Below, piece by piece: positions 13,690-26,888 of a stretch of DNA of 64,000 bases. The position numbers were made by a program, and so were the translations under genes. Under the pieces are notes generated by a model. It was given only the letters and a program-made list of their open reading frames with translations, had not been told where the DNA came from and did no database searches. Every line of letters starts with the position of its first letter. Positions within the stretch are counted from its first letter, which is position 1. Source of the stretch: Microvelia longipes (Eukaryota > Arthropoda > Insecta > Hemiptera > Veliidae); the NCBI GenBank assembly GCA_018340805.1, contig JACMZG010001863.1, positions 22,511,794-22,575,793 on the forward strand. Reading direction: 5' to 3'.

Positions 13690-13960
13690 GAAACGTAATT
13701 TTTACTTTTCCTCGCCTCTTACCGTCAGTATAAGAAAGTATTGTGATCTAGGCTGTCTACTGTAATACTTTTCAAAGCTTTAATTAACCTTAAGGTATAA
13801 TACCATAGATATCTGGTATCCTAATAATTGTGAGGTCGTGCGTAGCGAGACCGAAGTTATACATACTACCTTAACCATTGGGTAATAATGACATTCTGAG
13901 ATGAGCGAAGCGATGCATAAGTCATAACAAATTAGACTTTGTTTTTCGGTGTAGTTGAGT
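13690..13960 (+). repeat. 5S-like element remnants
   Basis: Leader-like 'tttttacttttcctcgcctc' with 'agtattgtgatct', then motifs 'cgtgcgtagcgagaccgaag' and 'gatgagcgaagcgatgc'. The middle is deleted or unrecognisable. Confidence 0.4.
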
Positions 13961-14104
13961 CAAATTTTTAAGTGGACCTTCGAAATGGTTAGGGGTAAAA
14001 TTGATTTTATACTTGATGCTTCATCAATCCTAATGAACAGTTGACTGAACGATCAAATTATCATATTGCCACCTAAGAAACTTATGGTAGTAGGGTCCAA
14101 CATC

Positions 14105-14265
14105 CCCTTTGTTTGACTGACTTGATAAGAGAACTTCACTGACCCCATGCACGTTTTATGAGATAGGAGAATATTTACCTTCTCTAGCAAAGTTATAGAA
14201 AAAAGCGCGAATCCCAGGTTAACTAACAAGGATATGACGAGTTCAACATATTTTACAACACTTCA
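14105..14265 (+). mobile_element. Diverged fragment related to the 526-bp MITE
   Basis: The segment around 'cttcactgaccccatgca', 'gttttatgagataggagaat' and 'gcgcgaatcccaggttaac' lines up with the left third of the 526-bp MITE. The rest, including the right terminus, is not recognisable. Confidence 0.45.
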
Positions 14266-14582
14266 GAGCTAATAAAATAATTATATGATCAAGCTTTATT
14301 ATTTTTAATAAAAATATTAAAATACGTGGTAGTAACAAATAAATAATAAGGTAAATTGCTTACTACTATTTGTTTATAACCTACAGAAGGAAACCATTCC
14401 GCTCGGATCCTTGAAAGTCAAATTCTGATTCACTCCCAATGCATAATAAACATTTTTTTCGTAGATATACAGAAAGTATATCTCTTTATACTTCATACAG
14501 AACGTATATTTTTGTATGAAGTATTACGTCATACAGAAAATGAGGAAGGGGATAAGCACCCAAATTATTCCTCCATATGTAA

Positions 14583-14612
14583 TCATATCATATCATATCA
14601 TATCATATCACC
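14583..14612. repeat. (ATCAT)n microsatellite
   Basis: About six perfect copies of atcat. Confidence 0.85.
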
Positions 14613-14902
14613 ATTTATTGCAAATTTCAATTTTACTAATTAACATTTACATATTCTTTTTATAAAGCATCCATGCAAATCAGCATTGAGCTGTGGTCCA
14701 TATGTAATCAGCGTATCAAAATTGCTCCTAGGTGCATATACTATAAGGCTAATAGTTAAACACTTTTACTTCAAGTTTGCAGCTGTAAATATATCTTGTT
14801 GAGAGCAAAAGCTGGGCTTGTGAGAGCCCCGTGGCCAATTAAAACTTTTAGGGCTAGAATTGTTTCCAGAGTGGAGGCCCCCTCTGCCCCCTTCCTAGCT
14901 AA

Positions 14903-14906
<4 letters not shown>

Positions 14907-14969
<63 letters not shown>

Positions 14970-15012
14970 TAATATATATATATATATATAATATATATAT
15001 ATATATGTTGTG

Positions 15013-15043
<31 letters not shown>

Positions 15044-15048
15044 TGTGG

Positions 15049-15103
<55 letters not shown>
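14907..15103. repeat. (TA)n-(TG)n-(TA)n microsatellite
   Basis: TA run, about 40 bp of TG, then TA again. It ends 51 bp before the exon-like segment at 15155. Confidence 0.9.
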
Positions 15104-15154
15104 TTTCAACCTGCTATTAATTGTTTTTTGAAGTTAAATTTTTGTTTTTTATAG

Positions 15155-15248
15155 GGAGGGGAAAGGTATTACCTTAATATGTGACAGTCAAAAGAACGTC
15201 ATCGGGGAGAGGCATGAAGAAAAGATGACTAACTCCCTTTTTGTTGAG
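15155..15248 (+). other. Isolated exon-like segment with strong splice sites
   Basis: A tttttgttttttatag acceptor and a GAG|GTAAGA donor bracket 94 bp that stay open in one frame, after a leading split base. The frame reads EGKGITLICDSQKN, then VIGERHEEKMTNSLFVE. Base composition is richer in G+C than its flanks, and the left flank is a (TA)n/(TG)n tract. I do not recognise the family. It could be an internal exon of a long-intron gene, a relic of one, or chance. Confidence 0.35.
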
Positions 15249-15889
15249 GTAAGACAATTTTGCATTTTTAATAAATAATAATCTATTTAAAAGTTTCTCC
15301 GTCCGTGAGTTGAGTGTAATGATAAAAGTATAATTTTCCATGACTAGTTAGTCCTTGAAGTATTGCCTATAGTTCTATCATGTAGAGTTAATAGGATGTA
15401 TTCTAAGTTAGTGCAAAGATGATAAGTCACGGGCTCGTAGCATGCGCAACCATACCTTACTTCACCTTGCATCCTTATCAGCTCCCTGTAACATTGTCTG
15501 TATTTCCTGCGTTGTCTAAATGTATTCAAGTGAAATTTTCTTTACAAACATTAAATGCAACTGTTAAACAAAGCTGGGTACTATTGCAATTGAAATTGCA
15601 CATTGCATAATATATAAGGGACATTACTATGTCTTTAAGAGCGAGTGCGGATATACAATCTCACAATTTTAGTCTCTTTTTACTATTAATACCTTTAGTT
15701 TAAGCTTGAAATGCGTCTTTTATTTGAGTCTTAATTGCTTCCAATACATTATAAAGATAGGTTAAAAATAAAATTGTGAGATTTTAAATAACTTTGAACT
15801 ATAGGCTGTAACTTTTTTCGTCTTGTATCGGGATTTCATTAAGCAGAACGAGAAATGATTGATGCAAAAACGCATATTCGTTTAAACGA

Positions 15890-16253
15890 AGTCAAAATAG
15901 CTTCAATAACAGGCCCCTTAGAGATATTTCTATTTATATCCATTTGAATTTGGGACCCCTACTAGTGACAACTAAAGTGAATATAATATATTTATAATTG
16001 ATGGAACCAGAACTAATTTTTTGATGTATTTTTCAAAGGTATGCACTGTCAATATTTGAGTCATAGTTTTGAATAACCAACAGGATAATTGCGCATTTCC
16101 TTTGAAAAATACAGAAAAAATGAGTTACGAGTAATGCTTGATAATAGTAACTGCTCAAGTTATAAAGCATAAACCGGATTCTTAAACAAGAAATTGATTG
16201 TTAAGAACACGCATTCCAGAGGAAATTCGCCCGACATGCGGACCACTGCGCCA
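15890..16253. mobile_element. Foldback element, decayed left arm
   Basis: The right arm (16091-16253) ends 'ggaaattcgcccgacatgcg' and 'gaccactgcgcca', as in the 41.2-kb element. Only the inner end of the left arm ('tttttcaaaggtatgcac') is recognisable, so the left limit is approximate. Confidence 0.45.
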
Positions 16254-17026
16254 GAATTATCTTTCTATCGTATAATAAGTACTGACATTGGTCAATCCTT
16301 AAGTGTTATCAATGTTACACTAAATTTCTAAGTACACTATGCTGCTATTTATGTGTTTTCAAAATAAATTAAATGGTACTTTGTGATTAAGTTATCGTTT
16401 TTTTTAATAAATTTCTTTATTAGGAAATAAATAACAAATTAGTTATTTGTTATTTATTATTAACTATTTCATAACATTAAAGAATATTGTGCCACACTAA
16501 AGAGTTTAAACACCCTTCGCTGTGTGGCATTTACTTAATAACTAAAACTTAACATCTAATCTCATGCATGTTAGTAAAGCATGCAGTATTATTAGTATAA
16601 TTGTTTTCTTATTATATATTTAATTTTTAACTTTTTATATTTCTTAATTTACTCAATGTAAAATATTTCAAACTTTCAGTTTAGTTAATTACATTTAGCT
16701 ATTTCTCCTTTTTTGACAATTGCTTTAATTTAATTTATATTATATTACAGTATATTATATTATACTATACTATATTATATTGTGTTATATTAAATTATAG
16801 TATAATATTTTATTACATTTATCGATTTATTTATTTTAATTTATGTATTTATTTTTTATTTTATTTTTGTCTTGTCCTTATTGATTTGAATATTTGTTTG
16901 ATCTTGATCAAGGGCGAAGGTGTCAGTTAACGAATGTTTTTTCCTGTCTTTTCTTTATTTTGTTCATTGGTTAGGTGATTTTGAAGATATTTTCTGAATT
17001 TGTCAATTTCTGTTTAGTCAGTCGTT

Positions 17027-17395
17027 TTAAACAGTAAATACATCAGTTGGTAGTTGGTTAATCGCAGTCAGTCCGTAATATTCTAATTGATACAGCTTCG
17101 TCGTTTCGCTTCTCGTCCCTTTGCCGTGAAGTACTTCTGTCAGTTTATCCCTGTTTTTCAGTCCGTAAAGTAAGCATGTCATTTTGTAAGTATTGTCGAT
17201 ATTAAGTACGTCCAACTTAGTATATAGTTTTTTTTTGTGCTCCGTCCTCTAGGTTTTTTAGATATCGTTCTGATAATAGTGTTTTGTGCTTTGAGTATCA
17301 TCGTATTAGTCGTATCACAGGCAGATCCCCAGGCTATTTTTCCATATTGAATAATAGAATTAATGATTCCATAGTATAGGCATCTAACCTACGTT
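17027..17395 (-). mobile_element. Decayed non-LTR retrotransposon (LINE) reverse-transcriptase C-terminal fragment
   Basis: Read on the minus strand, two adjacent frames joined by one frameshift near 17215-17225 give the end of a LINE ORF2. The first is CLYYGIINSIIQYGKIAWGS followed by ILKAQNTIIRTISKKP; the second is LDVLNIDNTYKMTCLLYGLK through to a stop near 17027. The YYG...YG...WG block and the following basic KAQ-x-IIR segment are typical of the thumb region of Jockey/I-type reverse transcriptases. The rest of the polymerase and the endonuclease are missing, and the frame is broken, so this is a 5'-truncated dead copy. The clade is not certain. Confidence 0.7.
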
Positions 17396-18689
17396 GGTGA
17401 CAAGAAGCCAGTGACTCGTACTAAAATATAAATACTTTGTCTAAGTCTTGTCGCAAGATGTTGAATATGAGGCAAATTGAATCAGCGTTGTTGAATATAA
17501 ATTAAATCTTATTTACAATATAGGAATTAAAACGCTACAAACTTTCTTCTGTAACTTATATATTAAACTGACACCTTATCTTTTAATTTATCTTTGTAAA
17601 ATATTACATTAAAAGAAGGCTGTTATAAAAATTAGGTTGAGGATCTCTTTTGTACATCATCATTTCGCGAACATAACTTATACTAGGGGTTGTATTTTGA
17701 ATGTAATGCGTTTCTTTTGTATTATCTCATCTTGCTATTGATTGCAATACGTGAATGTTTGATCTTATCCAGGAGATAACGATAGCTCTAAACCAACTAG
17801 TGTATTATTTTTTATCGATATTAGATTTTCTTTTGAGGCAACAAATAATAGAAGCAGGCTTAGTATATAGTGTAACCTCTACGGTATGTTAAGACAATAT
17901 TTAGGTCAAGACTTGATGTTGACAACATGTGGGAAACTAAAAGCTTGCCTTGGCGTGCAGTGTGAGTCTCTGATAGAGGAGGATATACTGAGCTGAGTTG
18001 GTAAAATACTCAGGCCAGGCAGGGCTTGGAGCCAAGGTCTCCCATACGCTAGTCTATATCAGCCTCTCTCAGCACAAATACTACACGGCATCGTCACAGT
18101 AACACCAGGTGTGGCAACGGTGGGCTTTATCTCTCCCATACTCGTCTACCTTGGCAGAACACATCTCCGGATGTACTCATGACTAGAGTTAGAGTGAGAC
18201 AGAATGTGAAACCCACTACATCACTTTGCCACGACGTATTCATGCTAACGTCATCTGAACCTTGTATAGTCTTGCCCTCGGTGACATTAACATCCGGACA
18301 GGAATAAGACAGACAACTGGTGACCCCTTCTCTGACACTGGAAGAATACTTATTATACTGACCAATCCAAATTATGATACGTAACCTCTCGCTAACTTAA
18401 AACCTCCGTTATTAGTCGCAAGATTAAAATTTGTAATCAAACAATATTTGCTTTTATTGAATAGGTTATATTGAGAAATTGGACCAATTTTTTTGCGATG
18501 CAATAAAATAAAATAAATCCATCATAGCACCAGTTTTGATTTGGAAGTCTTAAAATGTAATGCAGATTATGAGTAATATAAATAGATGCACGAGGGAACC
18601 GTACATACACCGACTAGTGTAAATTATCTTAAAATATTAAGACTCTACAAATCAATCAATGCATTTATACTTATACTTGAATAGTCCGC

Positions 18690-18815
18690 TCTATAAAAAG
18701 AATATGTATACAATGTATACAGTGTATACATATTCATACAATATGAATAAATATTCATACAATATGTATACATATTCATACAATATGTATACATATTCAT
18801 ACAATATGTATACAT
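18690..18815. repeat. Tandem array of a 21-bp unit (gtatacatattcatacaatat)
   Basis: About five copies, followed by related 'catatagattgtcatata' repeats to about 18900. Each unit contains the palindrome GTATAC. Confidence 0.75.
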
Positions 18816-19671
18816 GTTCTTATGCATATACATACAAATGTATACATATAGATTGTCATACATATAGATATAGATTGTCATATAGATTGTCATATATACA
18901 TAATGGCACAGCTAGTATCAAGAAACTTTTGAGTTTAGAAAATTCTCCAGAATTGGCAAAATCAAAATAATTGTAAGTTCCAATGCGACTCCCAAATTAC
19001 AAACTTGTTCTCGAATTTGAATTGGCGACCTTTATCGAGTGTATCGTATTTATTTATTATGCATTGTTAGACTTTTATTATACGCTGGTATCTTTTATTA
19101 TTAGCTTTACTTACGCTGGTATTTTGTGGTTTTATGATGGATGGTTGATTTATTGCAACGAAGACAATTTAAAATAGACCGCAAACATAAAATCCAGCAT
19201 CTATCTGAAAGCACAATTTCCTGTTGATAATAATTCGTGATAGAATCCTTCAGCGTGGATATAATGCTATTCAGGTCATTTATACCTATGCAATAGTAGT
19301 TCAAAGCTCCTAACCCCCTAAAATTAGCATGATCGATAATGTCACTAAAGGTTTTACCTACTCTGAACATTTCTGCTTCACCTTTCTCCTAGAAGGATAC
19401 GACCAACTTGCTTACATAATCTAATTTAAGGGATTTAGAGATACTATTATGTTTGAGTATTGTTGTAATTTAATTAAAGTCTGTTATTTTAGAGAGATAT
19501 CAATTAATATTCACCTGTTACTTCGGCTAGGAGATAATTTATCTTATTATTCTAACGTATATTATTATTGTTATACATTAGACATAATCAAAAGATTATT
19601 TAATGTTTTATTAAAGGTTTAAAATGTTACTAGAAAAATAACTGATTAAACTACTTGTTATTTCCTTGCAG

Positions 19672-19852
19672 TGGCGACTCGCTAGAGTATGGCGACACCC
19701 CAATTACATCTACAAACCCTAACAACAATTTTAGGGGGCCCGGTAATCTAATCTTTGAACGTAATATACTTGGCTCGTTTGGGGCCAAATTGTTAATATC
19801 TAATGTTTATGGTTCTCCCACCGCTCATATTTATTGTATAGCTGATTTGTAG
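19672..19852 (+). other. Terminal-exon-like open segment, function unknown
   Basis: A good acceptor (tgttatttccttgcag) precedes 181 bp that remain open to a TAG. After a split codon the frame begins GDSLEYGDTPITSTNPNNN and ends PTAHIYCIADL. No family is recognised and no matching upstream exon is seen. It may be a gene or transposon relic, or chance. Confidence 0.22.
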
Positions 19853-21174
19853 CATATTCGTATAAAACATTTTTCATATATTCGCGCCTCATTTCGTGTA
19901 CTAGATTAAAAATTTATAAAGTTAATCGTAATATAAAGTTAAACCAATTCAATTTGATTTTTAGATTGTTTTTACAGTTTATTGTTTCAATCGCTTATTG
20001 ACTAGTCCTAATTCATTGGTTTTAGTCCGATCGTTTTAGGACCAGTTTAACTGCAAAAATACCTTACTACATCAAAAACTTGATGTTGCCAAACATTTGC
20101 TGACTAAACACAAATAATAATGTTAAATTATTTATAATATTTAATAGTCCTTGTTAGTGTCCTAAGCACGATTTATTTTCTAACATGGTTAAGTCAGTGA
20201 ATAATGTTTAGCCTCAATGAGAACTATGAGCCCTCTGAAAATTTTTAGAGGGGTTTCAGAGCTCATTGAGAGAAGATTTTCACTGATATAACTTTATTAG
20301 TTGATAGCTCGAGAGTTGCCCCGCGTGCTAATGATGAATGATGGAGTTAAGCCTAAATTGGTCCAGGGATATTCATATCCAACAGCAAGATTGATTCTTC
20401 ATAACTGTTTCGTCAAATGCATGTGTATTATAAGAGTTGTGAGCGTGTTATGTTTATGGGATTTTATATTTAAGTTTTGAATAATAAATCGTGAACTAAT
20501 GTTTCATTTGAATTCCCATTTTAATCAAGATTGTCCACCTGAATATTTACACGGAAAATATTTAATAATGTGTAATCAGTGATTATTATGTAATATTAGA
20601 AAAGATGTAGGCGCTAAACGATTATTGACGAGTAATGTTTTTATAAGGTGTAGAAAGAATAAGGTTCTTGGACCGGAGATAGCAATGTTCTTACATGGAA
20701 CAATCAACGTGGATAGACTAAACTCTGGAAGCGGCGCAGTCCTAGCGATACCATCTCCTGACTGAGCAAACTGTATCGAGCTAGAAATGTTTTGGGTTCG
20801 TCTTGTTGACGACATTTAGAAAATAAATATGATCACTTCAAGGACACCAATAACCAGCATTCATTTCTAGATTGTGTATACCCCGGCTATCTTTTTCCAA
20901 CTCAAAAACAAAAAACCACAAGATTTTAAATTATACTACCAATTTTTATAAAACATAAATAATTCACACACGATTCAAGCTTTGTCGGTATCATGATGAG
21001 TAAGGCGCAACCAAACACAGTGGCACATCACATTGTATCGAGCCATCAATAATGACGAATGATGAAGCGCAACATTTTCCATGTAAAATTCCTAGGTTTC
21101 TCTCACACAACTGTAATGTTTCAAACCACGATATTTTATTAATTAAGTGATAAAATTAATGGGTTAAGTGATAA

Positions 21175-21209
21175 GTTGACGGGTATCACTAGCAGTGATA
21201 CCCGTCAAC
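21175..21209. repeat. Perfect hairpin, 16-bp stem, 3-nt loop
   Basis: gttgacgggtatcact, loop agc, agtgatacccgtcaac. Confidence 0.85.
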
Positions 21210-21369
21210 CAATAACTGGTTAATAATGATTTAGAAAGAATATACCTCCGTATCACGTTCTTTACCAACTATGCTAGGCTTTTAAGAAAATATAACGTAT
21301 ACAGGCTAACCTGGCATTTTGATCTCCGGAGTCACGTGTTGCGTTAAGGCCTTGTCCTAACATGGTGGG

Positions 21370-21370
21370 T

Positions 21371-21444
<74 letters not shown>

Positions 21445-21566
21445 ATAATATATATATATAATAATATATAATATATATATATATATAATATATATATATA
21501 TATAAATAATATAATATAATATAATATATATATATATAATATATATAATATATATATATAATATAA

Positions 21567-21635
<69 letters not shown>

Positions 21636-21636
21636 A
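21370..21636. repeat. Long (TA)n tract with AATA interruptions
   Basis: About 267 bp of TA repeats. Confidence 0.9.
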
Positions 21637-22299
21637 TTAAAATGGCAAGGACCTCCTCTATGCAGCTTTCATGCCTACAACCTCAATTAGTGTGTACTTC
21701 TTTGAAAATTGCTAAAATATATTTTTATACTTCCAACAGAACTTTTCAATTACTTTTTAAGGTAGCTTATAAACGAATTTTGTGTAAGTTCATCGCCGTT
21801 TGAAGCACTTTTGACCCGACACATGCCTGGATAGCAGTGTAAAATTGAATTTTACATAAATCCTAGGTATTTTATCCCTTGTGGTGCCACGCTTTGAAAA
21901 CTAGTCATCCCAAAAATTATCTATATTTACAGCAATTAAGATTTTTAATACAGACTTGAGCTTGAAATGTTGGTATATATGAAAAAGTTGCAAGTAGAAA
22001 GATGGCGTTTAAGACTAGGATGTCTGAAATGGACTTGAATATCGGCCAAGGACTCGAGCTCAAACAAGACCAAGATCACCTGCTATACCCGGCACCCCGG
22101 TAGGCACGTCAAGCTTAACTCCCAATATAATTAGCTTATATTTAGTTTTCAAAAATTGTTGCTATAAAAATAATTATTGTGTGTTCTTTTCTTACCAACT
22201 ATTTATCGATTTTTAGTGGAAAAAAAATTATACAGGTTATGAAGGAGAGAAGGTGTTTTTTTAAAAGGAGGGACTCTGATATATAGATCAGACTCTATT

Positions 22300-22490
<191 letters not shown>

Positions 22491-22744
22491 CTATAATAAA
22501 AACCCCGATCAGCAACCGTTTTCCCACAAGGTCAAATTTAATATTTTAAAAAAATATTTGACCCCACATCATAAAATTGTTGATAGCGTTTAAACTATTT
22601 AAGCCAGAAAGGCGAAATTGGTCTCGTTTGAAAGCTGAGTAATTCTCCTAAAGGACAAACTACTAACTATGTCAAATATTTGGGAACTACTGCCCAAAAA
22701 TTTGCATGAAAAAAGTTTTTTTGGAAAAAATGAATTTTATGGAA

Positions 22745-23295
22745 TTTTTTGTGGTAGGGCATTAGAGGAAGTAAGAGATAAGCAAAAGTTTAGCCAAGAA
22801 CGGGAAAAACTTCTCTTATGATTGCCCTTTAAGTAAATCTAAATATTTTTATACATTCAATAGTCAAAAATATAAGCTATTGTTGCTAGAAGTTGCAAAA
22901 ACTGATCATTTTTGTCGTATAAAAGAGAAAATAATGTATAACCTTAATGTAAATATTTTTTTTTCAAAAATAAACTAATAATGCGATTTAAAGACTCTAG
23001 GAGGTAAAATAAACATATTTTATTCTTACACATTTTTCACTAAAACCACTCTTTCTTCTGTTTTAGAGATTTTTAATTATTTTATGTACCACGTAATTAA
23101 CATTGTAGAGATATGCAAAAATGCCGAAAAATAACAGTTTTTCCAACTTCTAGGAAGAATGGCTTAACATTTTGACTATTGAATGTATGATGAAGTTTAG
23201 ATTTTCTTAAAGGGTAATCATAAGAGAAGTTATTTCCGTTCTTGGCTGAACTTTTGCTCATCTCTTACTTCCTCTAATGCCCTTCCACAAAAATG
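22745..23295. mobile_element. Foldback element with ~158-bp arms
   Basis: The left arm 22745-22902 ('gtggtagggcattagaggaa', 'agccaagaacgggaaaaact') and right arm 23136-23295 ('cgttcttggctgaactttt', 'ttcctctaatgcccttccac') are inverted copies. They surround about 230 bp. It belongs to a different family from the 40.8-kb element. Confidence 0.75.
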
Positions 23296-24202
23296 TATGG
23301 CTTAGCTTCAGACGGTGATGGAGGGTTAAATGATCCTTTCAGCTAGGCTGTAAATTATACTTGCATTTTAGTGACGCCACTTAATGCACACTAAATCTTC
23401 AAAGATTGAAGTTCTGTGACGGTAGGTAATTGTAAAAACAAAGTTGTATATGTTAAACACTGGATTAAAGTAAAGCTTATTGGATAGAGAAGAAGAAGAT
23501 TAGGACGATTAAAGATGAAAAATAAAAAGATAAAAAAATTAGAAGAATAGAAATTTTTTAGATAGAATTTCACCTCGTCAGAGTTTCACAGCTCCGAAGA
23601 TTAAAGGTCTGTAACTCTTGAAGATCCCAGAAGACAAGATCAATTATTGTAGAAAAAGTTATTGTTATGTTGTTAAAACACTGGATTGAAGTAAAACATA
23701 TTGGATTCAGTTGTAAAAGAGAAGGACAATTACTCAAACAAAATAATTAAGATGACATGAAATATTATGCCAGCATGCCACTTACTAAGACAGGTAATTC
23801 GACAATCTAATGAAGGACAGCAACATTATGTCGGCGAAGCGGTCAACAGGCCTCTTGTTATTAGTATGGACTATCTTTAAGAAGAATATAAATTAATACA
23901 GATCTGGTTGTAGTAAACATAACGCTGTATATTACTCAACCGAGCTAGCTGATATATGTACGTACTTAATTTTAATGAAAATAATTTAAAAATAGCAATG
24001 CTCTATTGATTTTTTACAAAACATAGAGTAGATTAATCAAATAATAAATATTTAGTCAAATGTTTGGCAATAATATCATAATTTGAATGGCACTGCCCTG
24101 AACATTTTAGATCGATCACGTAAAAACAACATTTTCCATTACAAAGCAACTCAATAAATTAATAATGGAACAAAAACTTTAGGTAAAATATGGATGATTA
24201 TC

Positions 24203-24347
24203 ATTTTTTTACTTTTCCTCATTTATACCGTAGGTATATAGTAAAAGTATTGTGTTTGCAATAAAATCCGAAACCGCGAAATCACCTGGATTATCCGTTT
24301 TAAGTGTTTTTAAGGCCTTCTAATTGGTTTTTATAAAGTTTCCTGTC

Positions 24348-24397
<50 letters not shown>

Positions 24398-24966
24398 TGT
24401 TATCATCGTAGCTTCCAGTTTATTTACGCTAAAGTGTTGAAAATATGTTCCAAAATTAGTCAATAAGTGTAGTTGTGCTATCCGAAAATATTTATTATGA
24501 CGTCATTAACCCTCAATAATGACCACATTTAGAAAAATCATAAAACGCGGAAACATTTATGATAAATTTGAGATTTGGCACGCATGTTGCCATGTATCAA
24601 ACTAAAATATGTGCCAAGGTTCATCTCGCTATGTCAGCATTAGTTTAATTTTTCCTAAATGACTTATGTATGTTTTTTAAATTGTAGTAATTCTATTGAG
24701 TTGAAATTTGGTACAAGTGTATATCTTTACGTAATAAATAAGCAGTTTACGTAAGCTTCGTTTCAATCACGTATATCCATGATGAATCATAAAAATTAAG
24801 CAGCATAGGTAGGTGACCGCGGGGAATGAAACGGATGTATTTATTGTCTGAAGACGAGCAAAGCGAGTCCGAAGACGTGACGCAGCATAAATTTAACGAC
24901 TTGTATATTTCGAGTCCGTAATAGGGCGGATGAGCCTAGCGAATCCGATGTGACCCCGTACCCGAT
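24203..24966 (+). repeat. Dispersed ~0.8-kb element with a 5S-rRNA-like segment (copy A)
   Basis: The element begins with a characteristic leader (acttttcctcatttatacc, then gtaggtatata and agtattgtg). It continues through 'gaaaccgcgaaatcacctgg' and a (TG)n tract, then 'gttatcatcgtagctt', 'atgacgtcattaa' and 'cgtttcaatcacgtatatcc'. A 5S-like block follows at 24795-24832 (ttaagcagcat, then ggtgaccgc). It ends with 'gacgagcaaagcgagtccga'. No open reading frame is seen, so it is non-autonomous. Related copies lie at about 25735-26680, 26889-27800, 32688-33555, 45518-45880 and 47000-47345. Confidence 0.75.
24351..24396. repeat. (TG)n microsatellite within copy A
   Basis: About 22 TG units at the place where other family copies have a shorter TG-rich stretch. 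Confidence 0.9.
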
Positions 24967-25734
24967 TTTTGTTTAACTAGGTTGTTAAGATTGTCCTGGA
25001 AGGTTATTTTCACTTCTCCCTGTTTTTCCCTTCGCACACAGACTTAATCCAGAGTTAAGTCTAGTTTATCAAGTTCTTTGAGTTTATCCCAGATTTTCTT
25101 ACTCAAGTAAGAATATTTTGAGTGTATAAAAAAGAAAAAGAGTGCAGACTAGAGTACTCCAATTGGTGTGCCGAAAAAACCTTTAGATAAACAACTTAGT
25201 ATAAACTGCTCAAGAGATCTTAAAACCCTTTTAAACGAATCATAATTCTGGTATTGAAATTTTTGTACATACACTTAGTAATGTATTTGCTTTACTTTTA
25301 CTAAAGCAAAATTATTTGCTTTAGGAAAAGTAACGTCCAATGACAAGATTCGAAGGAGAAGTAATATTAAATAAATAATGAGAAGCAGGTGTTAAGGAGT
25401 AGTACAGGTTTTAGCATACTTTTACTTTTTATTACTTTTACTGTTTATCAGTGCCGGGTTTATTTATTTACATTGAATCATCTGTGAGTTAGAATTCAAG
25501 GGCGAATATTAAAATACTGTTTTTAAATATTAAATTTTTTTAAATGTTGTCATTTATTTGGTATATTTCACCAATTAGAGAATTAAAATTACGCTTTTGA
25601 AAATATCTGATTGCACATAATTGTTATTTTATTAGCACTTCTCCTTAAAAAAATCTCCATCTAACTCTAGACACAGTCATGTGCAGAAATGTTTATGAAA
25701 TGCTAAAATATAAGGATTAATATATTTATAGGAT

Positions 25735-26680
25735 GAATAAATTCATCCGTTTTATTCCCAGCGGTGACCATACAGGCACTGACTACCCTCGATGCTGCGT
25801 AACTTTTTTGATCCTACAAAAATCATGGATATACTTGTCGTATTGAAACGAAACGTGGTGTCCTTATTTATTAAGTGAAGTTATACACTTTTTTCAAATT
25901 TCAACTTAATTAGATTATTTTCTGATTTTTCACAATTTTTTAATTGTGCATAAATAAAATAGCTTTGATGATAACAGACACGCACATTCACTCATATATA
26001 GACCAAGGATCTTGAATAAAGGGGATGACGCATTAAGGAACTTTTCTGACCCCATGGAAGTTGTATGAGATAGAGAATTAGAAGCAAACTTACCCCTTTC
26101 CCTTGATTATAATGAAAACAGCGCCAAACGCAGGTTATGTAGCAAGGTTGTCGAGTTTGCTTCTCAACTTTCTTCTGTGCTTCTCGTGATTGTTACATTT
26201 GTGGTGCTTGTTAAGTCATTTGTGCTTATTCAATTTTAAATTTTGGAATATACTTTGCCACTTCAGTGAGTGATAATTTAAGCGTGTTTTGTTATAACCT
26301 TCTCAAGTAATAAACAATGGAAACCATTGTGACGTAAGTTTGCCTCTAAATTTTAAGACCTGCGCTTTTTTAAGAATTGTAAGCATGCGCAGTTTGTACC
26401 AAGCATGTGCAGTTGGTTTTTGACGTGTGTTTCGTGTTGAATTCTCTCTATTTTCTGGTTTTCGATGGGGTCACTTGTTTTGTATGGCAAATCGACTTAG
26501 TGCGTCATTCCCTTTATTCAAGATCCTTGATATAGACAGACAATTTGGTAAAACCCACTCCAAAGATTTGAAACGTATATAATTCAGATGAAATCTCGCA
26601 ATTATATTTTTTTGGAAACTCTTTACTTTTGCTTTAGGAAAATAATTTGATTTTACTAAAATTTCAAATCCAAGATTCAA
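25735..26680 (-). repeat. 5S-like dispersed element (copy B), interrupted by a MITE
   Basis: This is a reverse-oriented copy. The 5S-like block is at 25746-25810 (minus strand: cagcatcgagggtagtcagt). The 'gctttgatgataacagac' part is at about 25960-25985. After the 526-bp insertion at 26004-26529 the element resumes with 'agacagacaatttggtaaaa' and ends in a degenerate leader near 26640-26680. Confidence 0.65.
26004..26529 (+). mobile_element. 526-bp MITE with 8-bp target duplication, inserted in copy B
   Basis: The ends are near-perfect inverted repeats: CAAGGATCTTGAATAAAGGG at the left and its complement at the right, extending into GATGACGCATTAAG with few mismatches (about 33 bp). It is flanked by an exact 8-bp duplication ATATAGAC (25996-26003 and 26530-26537). 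It has no transposase frame. An 8-bp duplication fits the hAT or P superfamilies; the termini do not let me choose. A same-length relative lies at 31519-32044. Confidence 0.85.
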
Positions 26681-26888
26681 GTTATTAATTAAAAATAATA
26701 GATAAAAGATGAGAATCAGAGGTAGAAGGAGTAGCACCGCTTACTTTGACGTTTCATTACTTTTATTGTTTTTCAGAGCCAGATTTATTTATTTACTTTG
26801 AATCATCTGTGTATTAATTTTTATAAGTAAATAGCTAAAAATCTGCTTTAAAATAGTGCATAATATGACATAGATATAAAACAATTTA

